DNA of 64,000 bases from Henricia sp. BOLD:AAB3569 (lineage: Eukaryota; Echinodermata; Asteroidea; Spinulosida; Echinasteridae), in assembly GCA_037783545.1 (NCBI GenBank), contig JBBELK010000504.1:1116001-1180000 (forward strand), in the 5' to 3' direction. The notes below the pieces were generated by a model that ran no database searches, was not told the origin of the DNA, and worked only from the letters and a program-made list of their open reading frames with translations. Position numbers and translations under genes: made by a program. Of this stretch, positions 12,561 to 24,966 are shown one piece after another; the stretch's first letter is position 1; every line of letters starts with the position of its first letter.

Positions 12561-12840
12561 AAGGCCTTTTCCCACTAGTCCAAATCTTGGGGGTGGCTCC
12601 GGGGCGAAATGGGGGTGAAAATAAGCCTCGTTTCCCACTTGAAATTCTCACCCCCGCACCACCCCCGAGATTGCTCTTTCACCTGGGCGAGTTCAACCCT
12701 GTTCGGGGACCAGGGTTGAACATTTTATCCCCGGGGCGAGACATATCCCCGGGGCGAGACATATCCCCGGGGCGAGAACGTTAGTCTGAAATGGCGTGGG
12801 GGTGAGTTTGCCCTGGGGCGAGCAATGGCGATAGGTCACT
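12561..12840. repeat. GC-rich repeat with three exact 18-base tandem units
   Basis: Begins aaggccttttcccact, like the MITE at 28989. Contains TATCCCCGGGGCGAGACA repeated three times at 12726-12779 (the last unit ends AAC). Boundaries are unclear. Confidence 0.55.
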
Positions 12841-13137
12841 TGAAAGCACGCCAAGTTCGATTTGCGTAAAGACCATAACAAAAGCGCAACATGAACGCGC
12901 ATCTTTTTAATTATAGGCCTATCCACTACAGTACATACGCGGGCATAAAGTTTTCAACACGTGCAAATCTGGGGGGAGGAGTAAATTTTGAAACTAATTA
13001 CATTTGGGAGGACGACGAAATACAAAAGCAACTAAAACTGGACAGAAAGACGAGAAATTCTACTTAATAGGTTGCTTGCCCTGGGGACTGACTTGCTCAA
13101 GTGGGAAACAAGGGTTCTGATCCCCAGGGTGAGCTCG

Positions 13138-13169
<32 letters not shown>
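13138..13169 (+). repeat. Poly-C run of 32 bases
   Basis: Homopolymer of C, followed 54 bases later by a run of 21 G at 13224-13244. The pair could form a G/C stem in single strands. Lengths are likely to be assembly-sensitive. Confidence 0.9.
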
Positions 13170-13171
<2 letters not shown>

Positions 13172-13223
13172 CGAAATATGTGTGGTTAGAGAAAGACAAG
13201 TGTGAAAAGACGCAGGATTGAAC

Positions 13224-13244
13224 GGGGGGGGGGGGGGGGGGGGG
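13224..13244 (+). repeat. Poly-G run of 21 bases
   Basis: Homopolymer of G facing the poly-C run at 13138-13169. Confidence 0.9.
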
Positions 13245-13262
13245 AGTGGAAAATTGCATTCA

Positions 13263-13432
13263 GCAATGACCAGCTCAGTGGTCGAGTGATCAAGATGTCC
13301 GTCTAGTATGCAAAAGATCATGGGTTAAACTCCCACCCAAAGGTGTGATGAGTTTTACCCTGTTCTCAGGAAAAGCACTTATAATGTAGTATACAATGCA
13401 TACTTCATCGTGTAAGGGCAAATAAATTTCAT
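13263..13432 (+). repeat. tRNA-derived SINE, third type
   Basis: The head has an A-box-like CAGCTCAGTGGTCGAGTG and a degenerate B-box (GGGTTAAACTCCCACC). The tail is ggaaaagcacttataatg followed by a region ending aagggcaaataaattt. Confidence 0.65.
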
Positions 13433-14039
13433 TTAAGCATTGACCAATGCCCAACAAATTCTTATTTCACAAACTTGGAACAGTTCAGCTTCAATTTAAT
13501 TGCCAACTGAAAGTAGAACAAACTTTTGGGGCATACACGTAGGCCTACATGCTAAGTTCTTGCTTGCGACAATGATAGACTCTCATTAAAAACCTGAACA
13601 GTCACATTTAATTTTCAGATGGCATCAATTTACGGGTAATTCTGCAGTTTAAGTTTCGGGTGGATAGGCCTACATCTTGGTTCCCAGGACAGTTATTTCT
13701 TGCCAACATGTATTGATTTCATTCAAAAGTTAGGCCCAATAGGTTTTTTTCCCCAGGTTTTTTTCAGTTTCCCACAACCTTGGTCACCTTCGAAACCCTG
13801 TCATCCCAACAACCACTGAACTGTCTGTAATTCCCTGGTGTAGTCCCCTGTCTCCTCTATTGGACTATGGGTTATCCAGAAGGATGGAGCCCTATCATAA
13901 TCACTTTATAATTGATGACAAAGACTGATGGGCTTCCCAGACACACATTCTCAAGCAAACTTTCTGTGGCAGTATTTTGCCCCACATAAGGCTGGCTGTT
14001 GTACTGAATTTATAGAGAACTGAAATTCAGACTTTGAGG

Positions 14040-14410
14040 GTTTGTATTAATGGCCCTATTTATCATTTGCAAGATAAAACATTTTACAGATTTGTGGAAT
14101 AAAAGTGTAACATATCTAAGGAAGATTTAGAATGTTGGTAAACTAGCCTGAAGAAATTTTAGCTACTTAGATGCATCAACGCTTCACAAAACCTTGAAAA
14201 TGAATGGTAAAGAAGTCCCATGCACGCAACTTTTTTTGTGAAAACCACCTTCGGTTGTCAATTTTCAGCACGAAATACCATTTTGGACGGAAATAAATTC
14301 ATGTGGTGTTTGTTACCATTGCTATCAACACTTTAGTGTAAGGTTTTTCTTGTCAACTTGTGAAAAACAAAATTGGGTCATTGCAAATGATACAATGGGC
14401 CTTTAATGCT
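14040..14410. repeat. Dispersed repeat family R, copy 1
   Basis: Contains ttggtaaactagcctg, aaaaccaccttcggttgt and catgtggtgtttgttacca. The same order of blocks occurs at 36660-36990 and 52750-53540. Confidence 0.65.
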
Positions 14411-14888
14411 TCGGATATAAGTTAATTGCCTGATTTTAAAGTTTTCTTCAAGCATCCTTAATAGACGTTTAATTCCTGAAAAAATTGATTGTAGTGCCAT
14501 TTTTAGTAAACTTGATATGTCCAAGAAAACCTTGGTTTCGGACGTATGTCTGTGTAAGGTGAGGGAATGTCAATCTGAATTTCTGGAATTGCCCAAATGT
14601 AAGTTTCTTTCGTTCGCAAGTTCAACCTCACACTGAACATTTGCCCCCACCACACGTCCTCCACCCCCAAAAAAATTCAATGCTACATGTATATCCACAT
14701 GTAAACCAGAATCATCACAAGCTTGGCTGCACTGTGTGCAAAAAATGAGTAGGCCTATACACAGTCACTTTACACTCTTTTCATCACTGTGCTATCAGGG
14801 ATGAGAACATTTAAATAGTTACAAATGTTACCCCTGCAAATTTGGACAATGTGAACAGGCCTTTATAGAAAGAGAGAAATGGACTTAC

Positions 14889-14947
14889 TTGGTAAAGGTA
14901 TGCCATTGCCACAGCCAAAGTGCAATGCGGGTAGCCTGTTGGGATTG
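14889..14947 (-). CDS. Candidate third coding exon of the FOXN2/3 gene (59 bases)
   Basis: Not recognised by protein similarity; supported by splice logic. On the minus strand a strong polypyrimidine acceptor (ctttccctccccctacag) precedes position 14947, and a perfect donor (gtaagt, 14888-14883) follows position 14889. Joined to the AG left over from the exon at 17135-17292, it reads open for 20 codons, SNPNRLPALHFGCGNGIPLP, and ends with one base of the next codon. The following exon must therefore start in phase 1. It lies where vertebrate FOXN3 has a short, poorly conserved and alternatively spliced linker after the forkhead domain. I found no later exon in the 14.9 kb to the left end, so the C-terminal part of the protein is probably outside the window. 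Confidence 0.55.
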
Positions 14948-15181
14948 CTGTAGGGGGAGGGAAAGCACACAAATGGTTTATTATTTATGTATTTACACAT
15001 TAAAGATGTAGAAATAAGTTTTCTATTCACTAAATCAATTTTTCAATATGTAAAAATTACAGCTATTTACACGTAAAACATGAAACCAGAATTACTGGGG
15101 CTTCTTTAAATACACGTCACTTTGTTTTACATTGTTCAGCTTTGTTTACATTGGCTTGTTTACTCTCAAAATTCTATGGTC

Positions 15182-15375
15182 TATAGAGCGGTTTCACAGC
15201 TGTCACGGGTCACTAAACATCCCCGACCCCCGTGTTTGTCCTCCAGATCGGAAGAGAACAATAGAGCCTGCATGCTTTTCTGTAGCAGCCCCACGTGGCT
15301 CTATTGTTCTCTCCCCATCTGGAGGACAAACACGGGAGGGTCGTGACCTTTTGACCCCATGTGAAAGCGCCCTAT
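15182..15375. mobile_element. Foldback MITE ending in GGCGCTTTCACA-type repeats
   Basis: The long arms are inverted: tgtttgtcctccagatcgga and agaacaatagagcc on one side, their complements on the other. The ends gagcggtttcaca and tgtgaaagcgccct are flanked by TAT on the left and right. A second copy is at 33112-33311. Confidence 0.8.
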
Positions 15376-15475
15376 TGCAATTTTTTTTTTAATTTGTCAG
15401 TGTCACAGGGTGAGAAATGGGAAAATGTTTTGTTTTAGGGATGTAGGCTACAGTACATGTATGTAACTTGAAATA

Positions 15476-15735
15476 TCATGGCCGAGTAGTATGGTGCTTC
15501 AAACTCAAAATCCCTGGTTTATTCTGTAGGCTATGGATTTAAATCTAGGCCACTTCCATGGAGTTTGTGCCCTCAGGCAAGGCACTTTACCATAATTTGC
15601 CTCTCTAGATCTCTACCTAGGAGTACAAGTAAATGGGTACCTGCAAGGCTAGTGAAGATGGTTGTGTTTGATTAGCTCATGAGGGCCTAGTAACAGGCAC
15701 CCAGGGCTATACACTTCCCAGCGAGCCAAGGATTT
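15476..15735 (+). repeat. tRNA-derived SINE
   Basis: The head begins ATGGCCGAGTAGTATGGTGC, resembling the D arm of a class II (Leu/Ser) tRNA. The B-box is degenerate (ATGGATTTAAATCTAGG). The body includes gtgccctcaggcaaggcact, as in the other SINEs. Confidence 0.65.
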
Positions 15736-17134
15736 TAAATTATGAACTGCTATTAAAAGCTCATGACATGTGGTAATGAATGTTAAGCTGCTTGATTACA
15801 TGTACCATGTGCATTATATAAATTTCTACATTGTACATTGCATGTATTTCACAATCTAACACACGCACATTGTCCGGGCTCCAAAACATCTTTTTAAATT
15901 ACATACTGAAAACAATGTATATTGATTCCATTTCTTACACGCACGTTTATCTACGACCATTAGCGGTTGCGACCGTCGTGACACGCTGCTGTCAATCGCC
16001 ATGGCAACGTGACCAACGAGCATCATTGCATCTCCTTAGCAACCAAGCCCCCGTCCAATCTTGAAGGCAGGTGGGTTTTCTTTTTTCCATCTTCTCCCAC
16101 TTGTGTGTGTGTTGCGATCACGTCAAACGCGACTTCAATCTGCCTGCCTTGGCGCCGAGTCTGCATTATGCATGCTGCTTTGTATATTGCCCGGCCAAGT
16201 TTCACGCTTGTCGGACCATCTTCCTTCCTGCGGAGGGGCGTCGGTTCAAACTGTAGCCCGGTTTCATCAATTAAATGCCGATTGGTTCGCTGTCAATTGC
16301 GACCAGTAGCATAATTCCACTTGCACGATTGCAAAATGGAATCCTTTCTCATTGTGTTGACAGGCAATCCCTTCATCATTTTTAGAGATAACCAAATCTT
16401 TTACAAGAGAATATTTTTTTGGTTTGGTAGCAAACAAGATGCCACTCTAAAAATGAAACACTCGAAGTTGAAGGACGTGTTTTGGCAATGTATAATCACA
16501 GGAGGGGTTGACTCAGAGTTTTGTAAAGTATGATCTTTTGGTGAGGAGATTCATACAACTTAATGTAGAAATGACTCTCAGGAGTCGGTATTTGTGGTGT
16601 TTGACCATTTGCCTTTTTAAAATGTTGGTTTAATTACACATTCTGGTTTTTATACTAGTGTGAATTTTCGTATTTGTGAGCAAAAGTATTGTGAGCATGT
16701 GAAAGGAAGAGAGTCAGCTCATCATATGCTATTCATGTGCAACACGCAAAAGGCTATTGAGTTAAAATTGATTGAAAGATTATACAATTTAATAGATTTT
16801 TTCCACACTGCATTCAGAACTACAAATTATGGGAAAATGTGTGGAACACAGGGTCGTAGGCTGAGGGGGTTGCAGGGTGTGCGGCAGAAGAGTCCCGTCT
16901 TGCAAGACAAAATGTTCTCCCAAAATGAAATTTGTTCACAAAAAATCTGCACTGGTGTGCAGCCCCACCGTACACCGATAGCCCAACTTGGCGACCTCAG
17001 CTTTACGGGGTTCGGGCTTTACGCGCACGCCCCCTTGCTTAAATGCCAGGAGTTGGAGTTCCACTTTCATGAAAATTCCCCCCGCCCCCTCCCCTCACCC
17101 AGGACCAAACCAGCCTACACCCATGGGAACGTAC

Positions 17135-17292
17135 CTTGAGATGTTGCAGAGTGGACCTTGGTGATACTGGTACGGATGCGTGTTGTAGGGCAACACATGA
17201 TGGTACGGGTGGTAGGGCGTCTTGCGCAGTGCCTGCAGTAGGTTAGGCCGGAAGTCTGGATCCACACACCACAGGGAGCCTTTGCCTATTGA
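17135..17292 (-). CDS. FOXN3: FOXN2/3-type forkhead factor, second coding exon (wing of the forkhead domain)
   Basis: Continues the exon at 35167-35742 across an intron of about 17.9 kb. The acceptor is gtcctgtcttcag at 17293 and onward; the exon opens in phase 0 with [14 protein letters not shown], which matches the FOXN3 wing sequence [14 protein letters not shown] almost residue for residue. [16 protein letters not shown] follows, matching NLIQALKKTPYHPHPH of human FOXN3. The last part ([16 protein letters not shown]) is less conserved. The exon encodes 52 full codons plus two bases (AG) and ends at a good donor (gtacgt, 17134-17129). Splice phases on both sides are compatible with the neighbouring exons, which is strong support for one gene on the minus strand. 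The wing contacts the DNA backbone in forkhead domains (established knowledge of the fold). Confidence 0.95.
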
Positions 17293-17417
17293 CTGAAGAC
17301 AGGACAACAACAAAAAAATTATATTTAGGGCTTTCTGACATCTAGAGCCCTTTTTGGCGATCAATTAATAAATGCTTTGATCTCTCGAAAAAGATGAAAA
17401 ACTTTAACTAGTTCTCG

Positions 17418-17638
17418 GAAGATAACTTACATGTAAGCACCAAAAGGGTAACAGTCTGACAACATATCTTTCTAAAACCTCCCTGTACAAATTACCCATG
17501 AAACTTGCATAACAGACCAAGATGTCCCACAAGTGTCTGTCCTTGTTACGTAAGTAAATGGTAAATTTGTACAGGATGGTTTTAAGAAAAGTATGTTGTC
17601 ATACTTATTATAGCCCTTTTGAAAGACGATAATTTAAG
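17418..17638. repeat. Imperfect palindrome related to the 52.3-kb palindrome
   Basis: Left-arm pieces such as aacttacatgtaagcacc, aaaagggtaaca and ctgacaacatatc are mirrored on the right by ggtatgttgtcatac-like and cccttttgaaag-like sequence. It matches the structure at 52395-52660. Confidence 0.6.
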
Positions 17639-19195
17639 CAATCATGCAAATTAGTCTGACCGTATGATCAAGGAGGCTGATGGATGTACAATTTTAATCG
17701 ACCAGTAATGTATGACCACCTCTTGTAGCAAGGATGTCTGCACCAGCCCCGTAAGAGCCACTGAGGCAGGGTGTGCCACTCTGCCTAAAGTGCCTCCCGG
17801 AGCTTTTGTACTTCTAGGGCTGTTTGGAAAACGTGCAGATGCAGTGGTCAGCTCATTCTAGTCAGGTTGAAAACCCAACCAAACTTCCTTTTTTTAGTTT
17901 TTTTTTTAGAGCCCTTAACTGCAGGCTTCTCAGAAACGGGAAATGTCACTTTTGATTACTGTGTGCATCCTCTCTTGGACCAGGAGGGAATCACTGAAGC
18001 AGAACAGTCTTGCAAACGATTTCAAAGTGATTGGTCAAGCAATAGGCACACCCCCTACCTTTCAACTTTTGTTCGAGTCATTGACTTCAGTTATTACAAC
18101 TCTGCAGGCTACATGTATATTTACCAACATTTTTCTTTACATGTATACATGTATGTTATGCCCCCAGGCCTTATATCAGGAATATAAAAGTCGTGTATTG
18201 CAAAAGTTTCAAACCAAATACAACACAGTTTAACTGTTGTATTGAACAGTAAAGAATGGATTCACAGATTCTCTCTGTATAATACTATTTTATGCCTTTA
18301 TGTGAAAATACAGAAATATTCAGTACCAATTCTTTCTGGTCCCAGTGATTAATGACTGCCGAGGATGACTATATTTCAACTAAAAGCCAAAAAAGCAATA
18401 ACTCCACAAACTAATGACTTTATTTTTAACAGAAAAGGCTGCGCACAATGCAACGCAGAACAAAATTGATTTTTGGAGGATAATTTTTAACTACTGGTTC
18501 TCCCCATATCAGTGCAATGAATCAAAGATTCCTTATCTACAGAGGGCTTCGTCTGCTGGAAAATGCAGGGCACACCCGCGAGCCCACTGGCTCGGCCGTC
18601 ACAGTCCCGCTGAATCAATACACCGACGCTGTACCGAGCCGCGAGAACACGCTTGTAATGCGCCTTGTGTACATACGGAGGACATGTCTCGGTTTGTTTG
18701 AGGATTCACGGTAAAAAAATCATCAAATTGGGGTTGCGCTACCGGAGCGACGTGGTCAAGGCAGAAGATTGCTAGAACAAATCACAATTTGTTTTTCAGT
18801 GGCTGGAATCTTTGATGGATTGTCGGATGAAAAATTGACATTAGGGGATGGATTGTCATCGGGGCAATCAGGTTGAGCCATCAGTGGGGTATTTCTGCAT
18901 TGTTTTGGGAGTGAAATGTACCGTAATGACTGTATTTGGAGCGTGCTGCTGCTGATAATGATGATGATATTGTAACACAAATCTAGCACAATGCTCAGGT
19001 TAGGGGAGCACGTTTTGAAGGGTATTAGGGGAAAATATACATATCTAATAATGTGTATTTTTTATGTGAACCCTATAAGTGGCGCTTAACGCGCTGTTGA
19101 GGGTTCAATAAATAAATAAAAATAAATGGAATTGGGATTATAATACATGTGTACAAGCTAAAAAAACAAAAGAGTTAGATCTAACACTTTGAATA

Positions 19196-19560
19196 CTTTG
19201 GTTGCGCACCCTTGCAACACCGAGAAAAAATTTAGTTCATAGGGAAAATTAACCTGAGTGAGTATACTACTGTGCCCCATACGTGTAGCTCGGGTGGTAC
19301 ATGTAGAGCCTCTGCCGGGAGTGTCCGAGGTCTTGGGGAAACCTGAGGGAGTATATGTATACCACTGTGCCTCCAAGCTCAGCTGGTAGAGCCTCTGCCG
19401 GGAGTGTCAGAGGTCTTGGGGAAACCTAAGGGAGTGTATCAATGTGCCTCAAAGCTCAGCTGGTAGAGCATCTGCCGGGAGTGTCAGTGGTCTCATGTTT
19501 GAAACCCGATGAGGACAGTATGATGGTTTTTTCACTCATTCCACGTTTGGTTGCTTCATT
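19196..19560 (+). repeat. tRNA-derived SINE with three tandem head modules
   Basis: The leader (caacaccgagaaaaaattt) is followed by three consecutive copies of a module of about 80 bases, each containing GTAGAGC and CTGCCGGGAGTGTC. Only the last module has the B-box-like end (ATGTTTGAAACCCGATGAGG) and the tail. The first two break off at ggtcttggggaaacct and restart, so the head was duplicated within the element. Confidence 0.75.
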
Positions 19561-20823
19561 TCAATGGTGATTAGGTGTGTAACTAGATATCATGTTCATT
19601 AAATACATAGTTTGGTTATTGATAACAATTTAAAGGTGTTGAATGCAGCATTTTAGATGTTAAATCGAACAAAAATCACCAACGTTACGGTTACAATGAA
19701 AACTGTCATATCACTTGTTCAAAATATTTAGTTTTTGCAAAATATTAACAGCTAATGTAGTAAAACATTTATATTTTGCACCACAGTGGGCATTCAAAAT
19801 GCAAAATGCTATCCCAATGTTAAACAAAAAAAATCAAAAATCACAATTTCAATCCAAGCTTTTCTTAATTTTGTCCCAAATGCGGTGGAATTAAACTTGA
19901 AGAATTATCAATCAACTGGTGCAATCCACTGACATTCCTGTATACAATGGACGGGATACAGATGGCAATACCATAATTGAAGCAATGTGTCGGCCATCTT
20001 ACTATGTACAGGCAAGACATTGCTTTGCCCAGACTGCTCCAATAGTGCTTTATTCATTGAGTCGTCACCAGTCCAATGTATATTGTAGGTCAGTGGTACA
20101 ATCAGCATTCTTTAACATACTGGTAACCTTATGAAGTGCCATGTTCATCACACCAACAGTACACCAATCGAAACAGTGAAATCACAGCATGGCGTTCCCC
20201 GTGTGCCAGCCGTTTGCACATTTTCCACCTATTCCCCTCCTTACAATGTGTTAAATGAAGTATTGACCGGCACTACATAATCAATACACGACTCCTTTAT
20301 GGTGTGCGCACTTCCAGTATGAACGATCAATTGGCTGGCGGAACTAAATCTGTACTAAGTGAAAATAACACGTATATATACTGGTCTAAGTGAATGACGA
20401 AGCCAAGACAATAAAAATATACGAGGACTAATAAGGCATGCATACTAAGGCTTGGGCAATTCTAAAATTTATGGAATTAGGAATTTCAATTTTGTTTCAA
20501 TTTGATATTATTTTCCCGGCAAAATTTAACAAACATACCCACGCATTTCGCAAATAAAGAGTTAATGCATCAAAGTACTATACCGGTACATGTAGTTTTG
20601 TATACAATGCATACATGTACAATTTCTGATGTGGGCTTATTGTGACCTTAAAATAACAGATTACCCAGCAAGATATCACGCTTCAGCAATAATAATTAAT
20701 TACTTTTATATATCGTAGATCGAGCACATTTCATATTAATGTATGTTCACGTGCGCTGCAAATTGCACAATGAAGCTTGCGAATGTCTTCCACTTAAACG
20801 TCAAAATACATGTAGCCTACCCT

Positions 20824-21105
20824 AGTACGGTAGATGGGTGGCGCCACTGGCAGCCGACGCCCACAGACACTTAATCATTTCCTTACTCTACACGAAAGAC
20901 TGCTCCAGGATCTTTTAAGTGCATTACACAACTCACTGAACCAACAGCTTTACGTCCCTTCCGAAGGATGGAACAATTGTGATCAAGTGCCTTGCTCAAG
21001 GGCACAGGTACCACAACTTGGTGTCAAACCCACAACACCAAGTTTTCACCCGAGTGTTGCGAGTCAGCATCCCAAACCACTCAGCCACGGTACCCCACAA
21101 TCAGT
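20824..21105 (-). repeat. tRNA-derived SINE, second type, near full length
   Basis: On the minus strand the head is CCGTGGCTGAGTGGTTTGGG (class II tRNA-like), with B-box-like GGGTTTGACACC. The body is ctgtgcccttgagcaaggca and the 3' end tggcgccacccatctaccg. It is the most complete copy of this type here. Confidence 0.75.
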
Positions 21106-21162
21106 CATTTGTAAACTACACAAAAATAAGAAATTGTTTTCTATTCTCGATTGAGTTTAGAA

Positions 21163-21310
21163 ATGACTTATGGACTACCAAAGTGAATCTCCTTTTGTTA
21201 CATACATAATGTAGTTGCCTATTACTAAGCACTGGCTCTGCACTAAAAATCACTGTGCTAGGCTCAATATTTAGAGCCAATTACCATGGCAACACACGTC
21301 GCATCTCGGC
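21163..21310. mobile_element. Foldback MITE carrying an X-box-like palindrome, copy 1
   Basis: The inverted ends (ggactaccaaagtgaat, atctcggctcc) and an internal ccatggcaac match the better preserved copy at 41315-41485. Confidence 0.55.
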
Positions 21311-21544
21311 TCCACATAACAAGATTCAACTGAATGCATTTGAAAATCACTTTAGCCTAACACTGCTGATAGGATATGCAGAGTTTGGTCTAAAAATACA
21401 TAAATAGCTTGGGGTGTGCGACACACAATACCAAAGCCTCAAGTAAAATTTCCTCTTGTATTGATGCGATTCGGGGGTTATTTTTGAACCTCATTCCCCT
21501 CCCTCCCCCTCGTCTTTAGAGTAGCTGAGAAAACACAGAGCTGC

Positions 21545-21870
21545 TAATCAAATTTCCCCCAGTGCCACTATGGTAGATGGGAACGTTTGATGCGCAAATC
21601 GGTCGCCATGGTAACATTGCAAAACCAGCGAGCGAGAGACACAAAAAAATGCATGTTCGTTTTCTTTCTGTCTCCCCTTTCCCTAAAAAGAGGCGCGAAG
21701 TAAATGCAGTGTATTTTGGCGTCGGTGCTCGAGTGCCGTCAGAACCCTCTGGGCTTAGAATTTACACGGCTCCTATGAGGTGGGATTATAGGGATTGGTA
21801 CGCTGATTAGGACCCGTGAATATTTCATAATGATGGATCAATACGCATCAGCGATGAGAGAAGTTAAAGC
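21545..21870. promoter_or_regulatory. Candidate regulatory island with X-box-like motif
   Basis: GTCGCCATGGTAAC near 21602 sits in a CpG-containing, non-repetitive segment inside the large FOXN intron. Confidence 0.3.
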
Positions 21871-23737
21871 ACTGTGAAAAATTGGGCAATGAAATGCAGG
21901 CCACTTTATTTTGTGTAGTGATTAGGAACTGACTCATCTCAGATTTGCTAACGGCACTTTGAAAACATAATCAATGTACATGTATGGGCATTTCCATGAT
22001 TAGTTACTTTACATACATGTAAGGTGCCTTATATGTTTGGCCGCTATGTGAAGATGCATTAATTAATATTATTATTTTTTTTTTTGATGGTGTTAATACA
22101 TCTAAACCAGACCCACTTCTACCTATCCAAAAAAACAAATCACGAGACACATTTCTGTGAGTGATATCAAGAATTTTAATTTTGGTTAGTTGCGTTACAT
22201 GAAAAAGACATGGAAAAAATAACAAGTCTTTGCCCCAAAAGTTTTCTTAAACTGGGTTCATCTGAAACAAAGTGTGGCAATCATATCATTGCTGGTGTCA
22301 GGGCAAATTACTTGATATATGACTTGTAACAATAACTCTTTTCAATTTCAACAACAACAGCAAAAACATGGTTAGTTACGTTACACTTTGTCCGTCCATA
22401 TACAGATTGTGCCTGGTCCTGTTTTGCTCACATTTGTTTGCATAAAAAAAATTAAAAATTGAGCTAGAGTATATTATAAGCTTCACAAAACTACAAACAT
22501 TGTGTCAATCCGTCAAATTGACCAAGTTATGACCATTTCCGTGATAATCAAGAGCACAATTGTTTAAGAAGCGCTTTAGAGAAAAATGGCGTAGAAGGTT
22601 GTACTTCTGTTCAGGCATACAGTCCTTAGCAACCATGCAAATTCCGACTCCAAAAGTTTTCTTTTGGAGCCTTCTGGTGTATAGTGCCAACCCCTGCCGA
22701 AGGCAATGAAAATAAGCATGGAATATCGGTGATTTTCCCATTGTTTTAGCCAAATTTACTTATAGTTTCATGAAGGTACAAATGTATGCTTCAGACGAAC
22801 ACTGAAAAAAATGTTTTCTGGTAGTATTTATTCACTTAAACCTCTTTAAGTGATAGATGGATACTTACTTGTGCAGAAATCCTGGTATCGATAAAAAATG
22901 CCCTACTTGACATATATGCATAAATTAGCCATTATCTCTGTGCAACAAGGGCCTACATGTACTTTCGGTGGAGCGGCTCACATTTAGTGTGCATGTACAT
23001 GTAGGTCTTCATTGCTTTCCACAGAAAGTCAAGAACATCTGTATAGTCCAATTTAGAATAGGTATCTTCTATACATTTTCAAGCAAGATATCAACACTCT
23101 GTTTTTGCTGAAATTCAGTGTGTAAAGACTTGAAATGCGTCTTAATTGCTCAAATCCATTGAAATTTGCCGAACCCTTCTTAAAACTACGAAGGGTTTTA
23201 ACAGTTGCATTTCACAAAACACTTGCAACAGTATGAAAAACTAGAAAGTGATAATTTTAACAATTAAGGCCATGTCCACTAAATCATTGAATTGCCCGTA
23301 TGTTTGCAAGATGGATGAGACATTGGAATTTACACAATCCCACTGTACTAATGCACGCAAATTATGCAAGCAAATTTCGAATCCCACCCGAGCACGCTAT
23401 GAAGTTTTTCATAGTGTCTCAAGAAAGTACTAAGTGCTAATATACATCGGGTACGGGCAAAACAAACCCTAATTAGCAAGCAAATTACATGTACATGTAT
23501 TTGTAATGGAGCAGAAGACATCATTTTTATTTCATTCACCGAAGAAAGTAAAGGGCTACATTTGCAATTAAAATATTTTAGAAAACTTAATTTTTTAGGT
23601 AATGTCAACAGGTAATGTCATTATTCCAGGAATTCGTAGGTTTCATACATGTAAATACCTTAGACAGTTTACGCATCCCTATTGGCCGAGAGCACGTCAT
23701 GTGGGCAGTCTTAAATTAGCGATAAAGAATACATCTA

Positions 23738-24593
23738 CAGTAAAATCTCGTTAAGTCGAAACTCAAGGGAATGAATGAAAACTTTGAGGTATCCAGAGTT
23801 AGTTAAAAAAAGTGTCCACCGTAACTCGCTAGCCCCATGTGAAATTGTGGACTCCGTATTTAGCCCATTTTGTAAGCCCTTTTTCCAGCTCCAAAACATC
23901 GTTTTGGCAAGATTTGTTGTTACTTGAAGGTCTATTTCATGTAAAAGATTTACATGATATGTCAGTATCTTGCAGGCGCAGTTTGCAGGATAGGACTGCA
24001 CGCACGCACAGTACACACGGCCAGCATTGTGATTACGTGATCGGTGCTATCCTATCTATAGAGGGCGCACTTCCCATTATCCACGATCGATCCCAGGTTA
24101 GTGGTCGCTTTCTGGGCATGCTTTAACAATGGCAGTGATCATGTTGTTCGGGGTTGATCATGTTGTTCGACTGCATGCTTCGCCCAAAGAGCTCACCGCG
24201 ACCGAGAACCAATGCAGCGCACGCCTATCGCTAGCACAGCGGCAAGGCCATTCAAGCATTCCAGGACGCCTGATTTGTTGCGTTTTATGGATTGATTAGG
24301 TCCTATTGTATCAGCCAGGGAGTGCATCATGCTGCATCTCTTGATGAAAAGACAGATTAAATTGACAGATAAGACTCATGAAAATATTTTTACGCTCTAT
24401 GTAATCGTTTCAGTTGCAGTTTATTTTTAGAATAGCCGAAAACACTTTGAGGAACGGAGTCTCTCGTACAAGAATTTCGAGTTACGGAGGTATTTGCATA
24501 CACGAAAGTCTATTCTTATGTCGGGAATGAGCGATTACTTTGAGGTAAACGGAGTTTCGAGGTATCCGGTTTCGACTTATCGAGATTTTACTG
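23738..24593. mobile_element. pogo/Tigger-like element, 856 bases, no transposase recognised
   Basis: The 25-base inverted ends start CAGTAAAATCTCG and continue TAAGTCGAAAC (one mismatch), flanked by TA (23736-23737, 24594-24595). Subterminal pieces (cgaggtatccgg, ttgaggtatcc) recur in inverted orientation. Confidence 0.85.
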
Positions 24594-24602
24594 TACATCT
24601 AT

Positions 24603-24966
24603 AGGCCTGTCCGCATTGGACTTTTTTTGGGAAAACTTACCGAGATGATGGGTACTTTTCCCATTTTAAGTCCAATGCGGACAGCCTAGGATGTTTTCCT
24701 CTCTGTAACTTTTCTCGAGTCTAGCGGTTACTTTTCCTGGCCAACTGCTGCCCAGGAAAATTGACCAGGGAACTTTTCCCGAGACGATAAGTCCAATGTG
24801 GACACATCGAGTCAATAAAAGAGCTCTGGAAGCGTACATCCGAGCTGTGAAGGTCAAACTGCGATGGGACACTGCGCATGCTCTCCCACGGTCTCGGTAA
24901 AATTTTCCGGTGTCAAAAATTTAGCCATTTTTCATTTTACCATCGTCTTGGTAAAACAAGTCCAAA
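24603..24966. mobile_element. MITE, CCGCATTGGACTT subfamily
   Basis: The left end is aggcctgtccgcattggact. An internal inverted pair is formed by gtccgcattggact and agtccaatgcggac (24610-24684). The far end is shortened (aagtccaaacaca). Confidence 0.75.

Larger units (their letters stand above)
1..14888. other. Left flank (3' part of the FOXN gene); introns and repeats, no further exon found
   Basis: If transcription continues leftward, this is intronic. I searched the minus strand for conserved FOXN3 C-terminal motifs (such as MMLLNTPPE and GDSGYASQ) and saw none. It holds the elements listed below. Stretches with nothing recognisable include 1-1400, 1900-2320, 3280-3660, 3900-4230, 5400-6700, 7270-8100, 9451-10510, 11800-12420 and 13440-14030. 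Confidence 0.5.
14948..17134 (-). other. Second intron of the FOXN2/3 gene (about 2.2 kb)
   Basis: Lies between the well-supported exon at 17135-17292 and the candidate exon at 14889-14947. It contains the foldback MITE at 15182-15375, a tRNA-derived SINE at 15476-15735, and a CpG-richer segment at about 15950-16310 with an X-box-like palindrome (CGCCATGGCAAC near 15997). The part 16330-17130 shows a plus-strand open stretch that I do not regard as a gene. Confidence 0.55.

Noticed and set aside
13032-13321. Minus-strand frames with polyproline and polyglycine
   Set aside because: Created by the poly-C and poly-G runs.
16660-17139. Plus-strand open frame of 159 codons with a loose Cys/His pattern
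   Set aside because: The part ESAHHMLFMC recalls the zinc-knuckle tail of some LINE reverse transcriptases, but no RT motif is nearby and the 3' end overlaps FOXN intron sequence; too weak to call a LINE.
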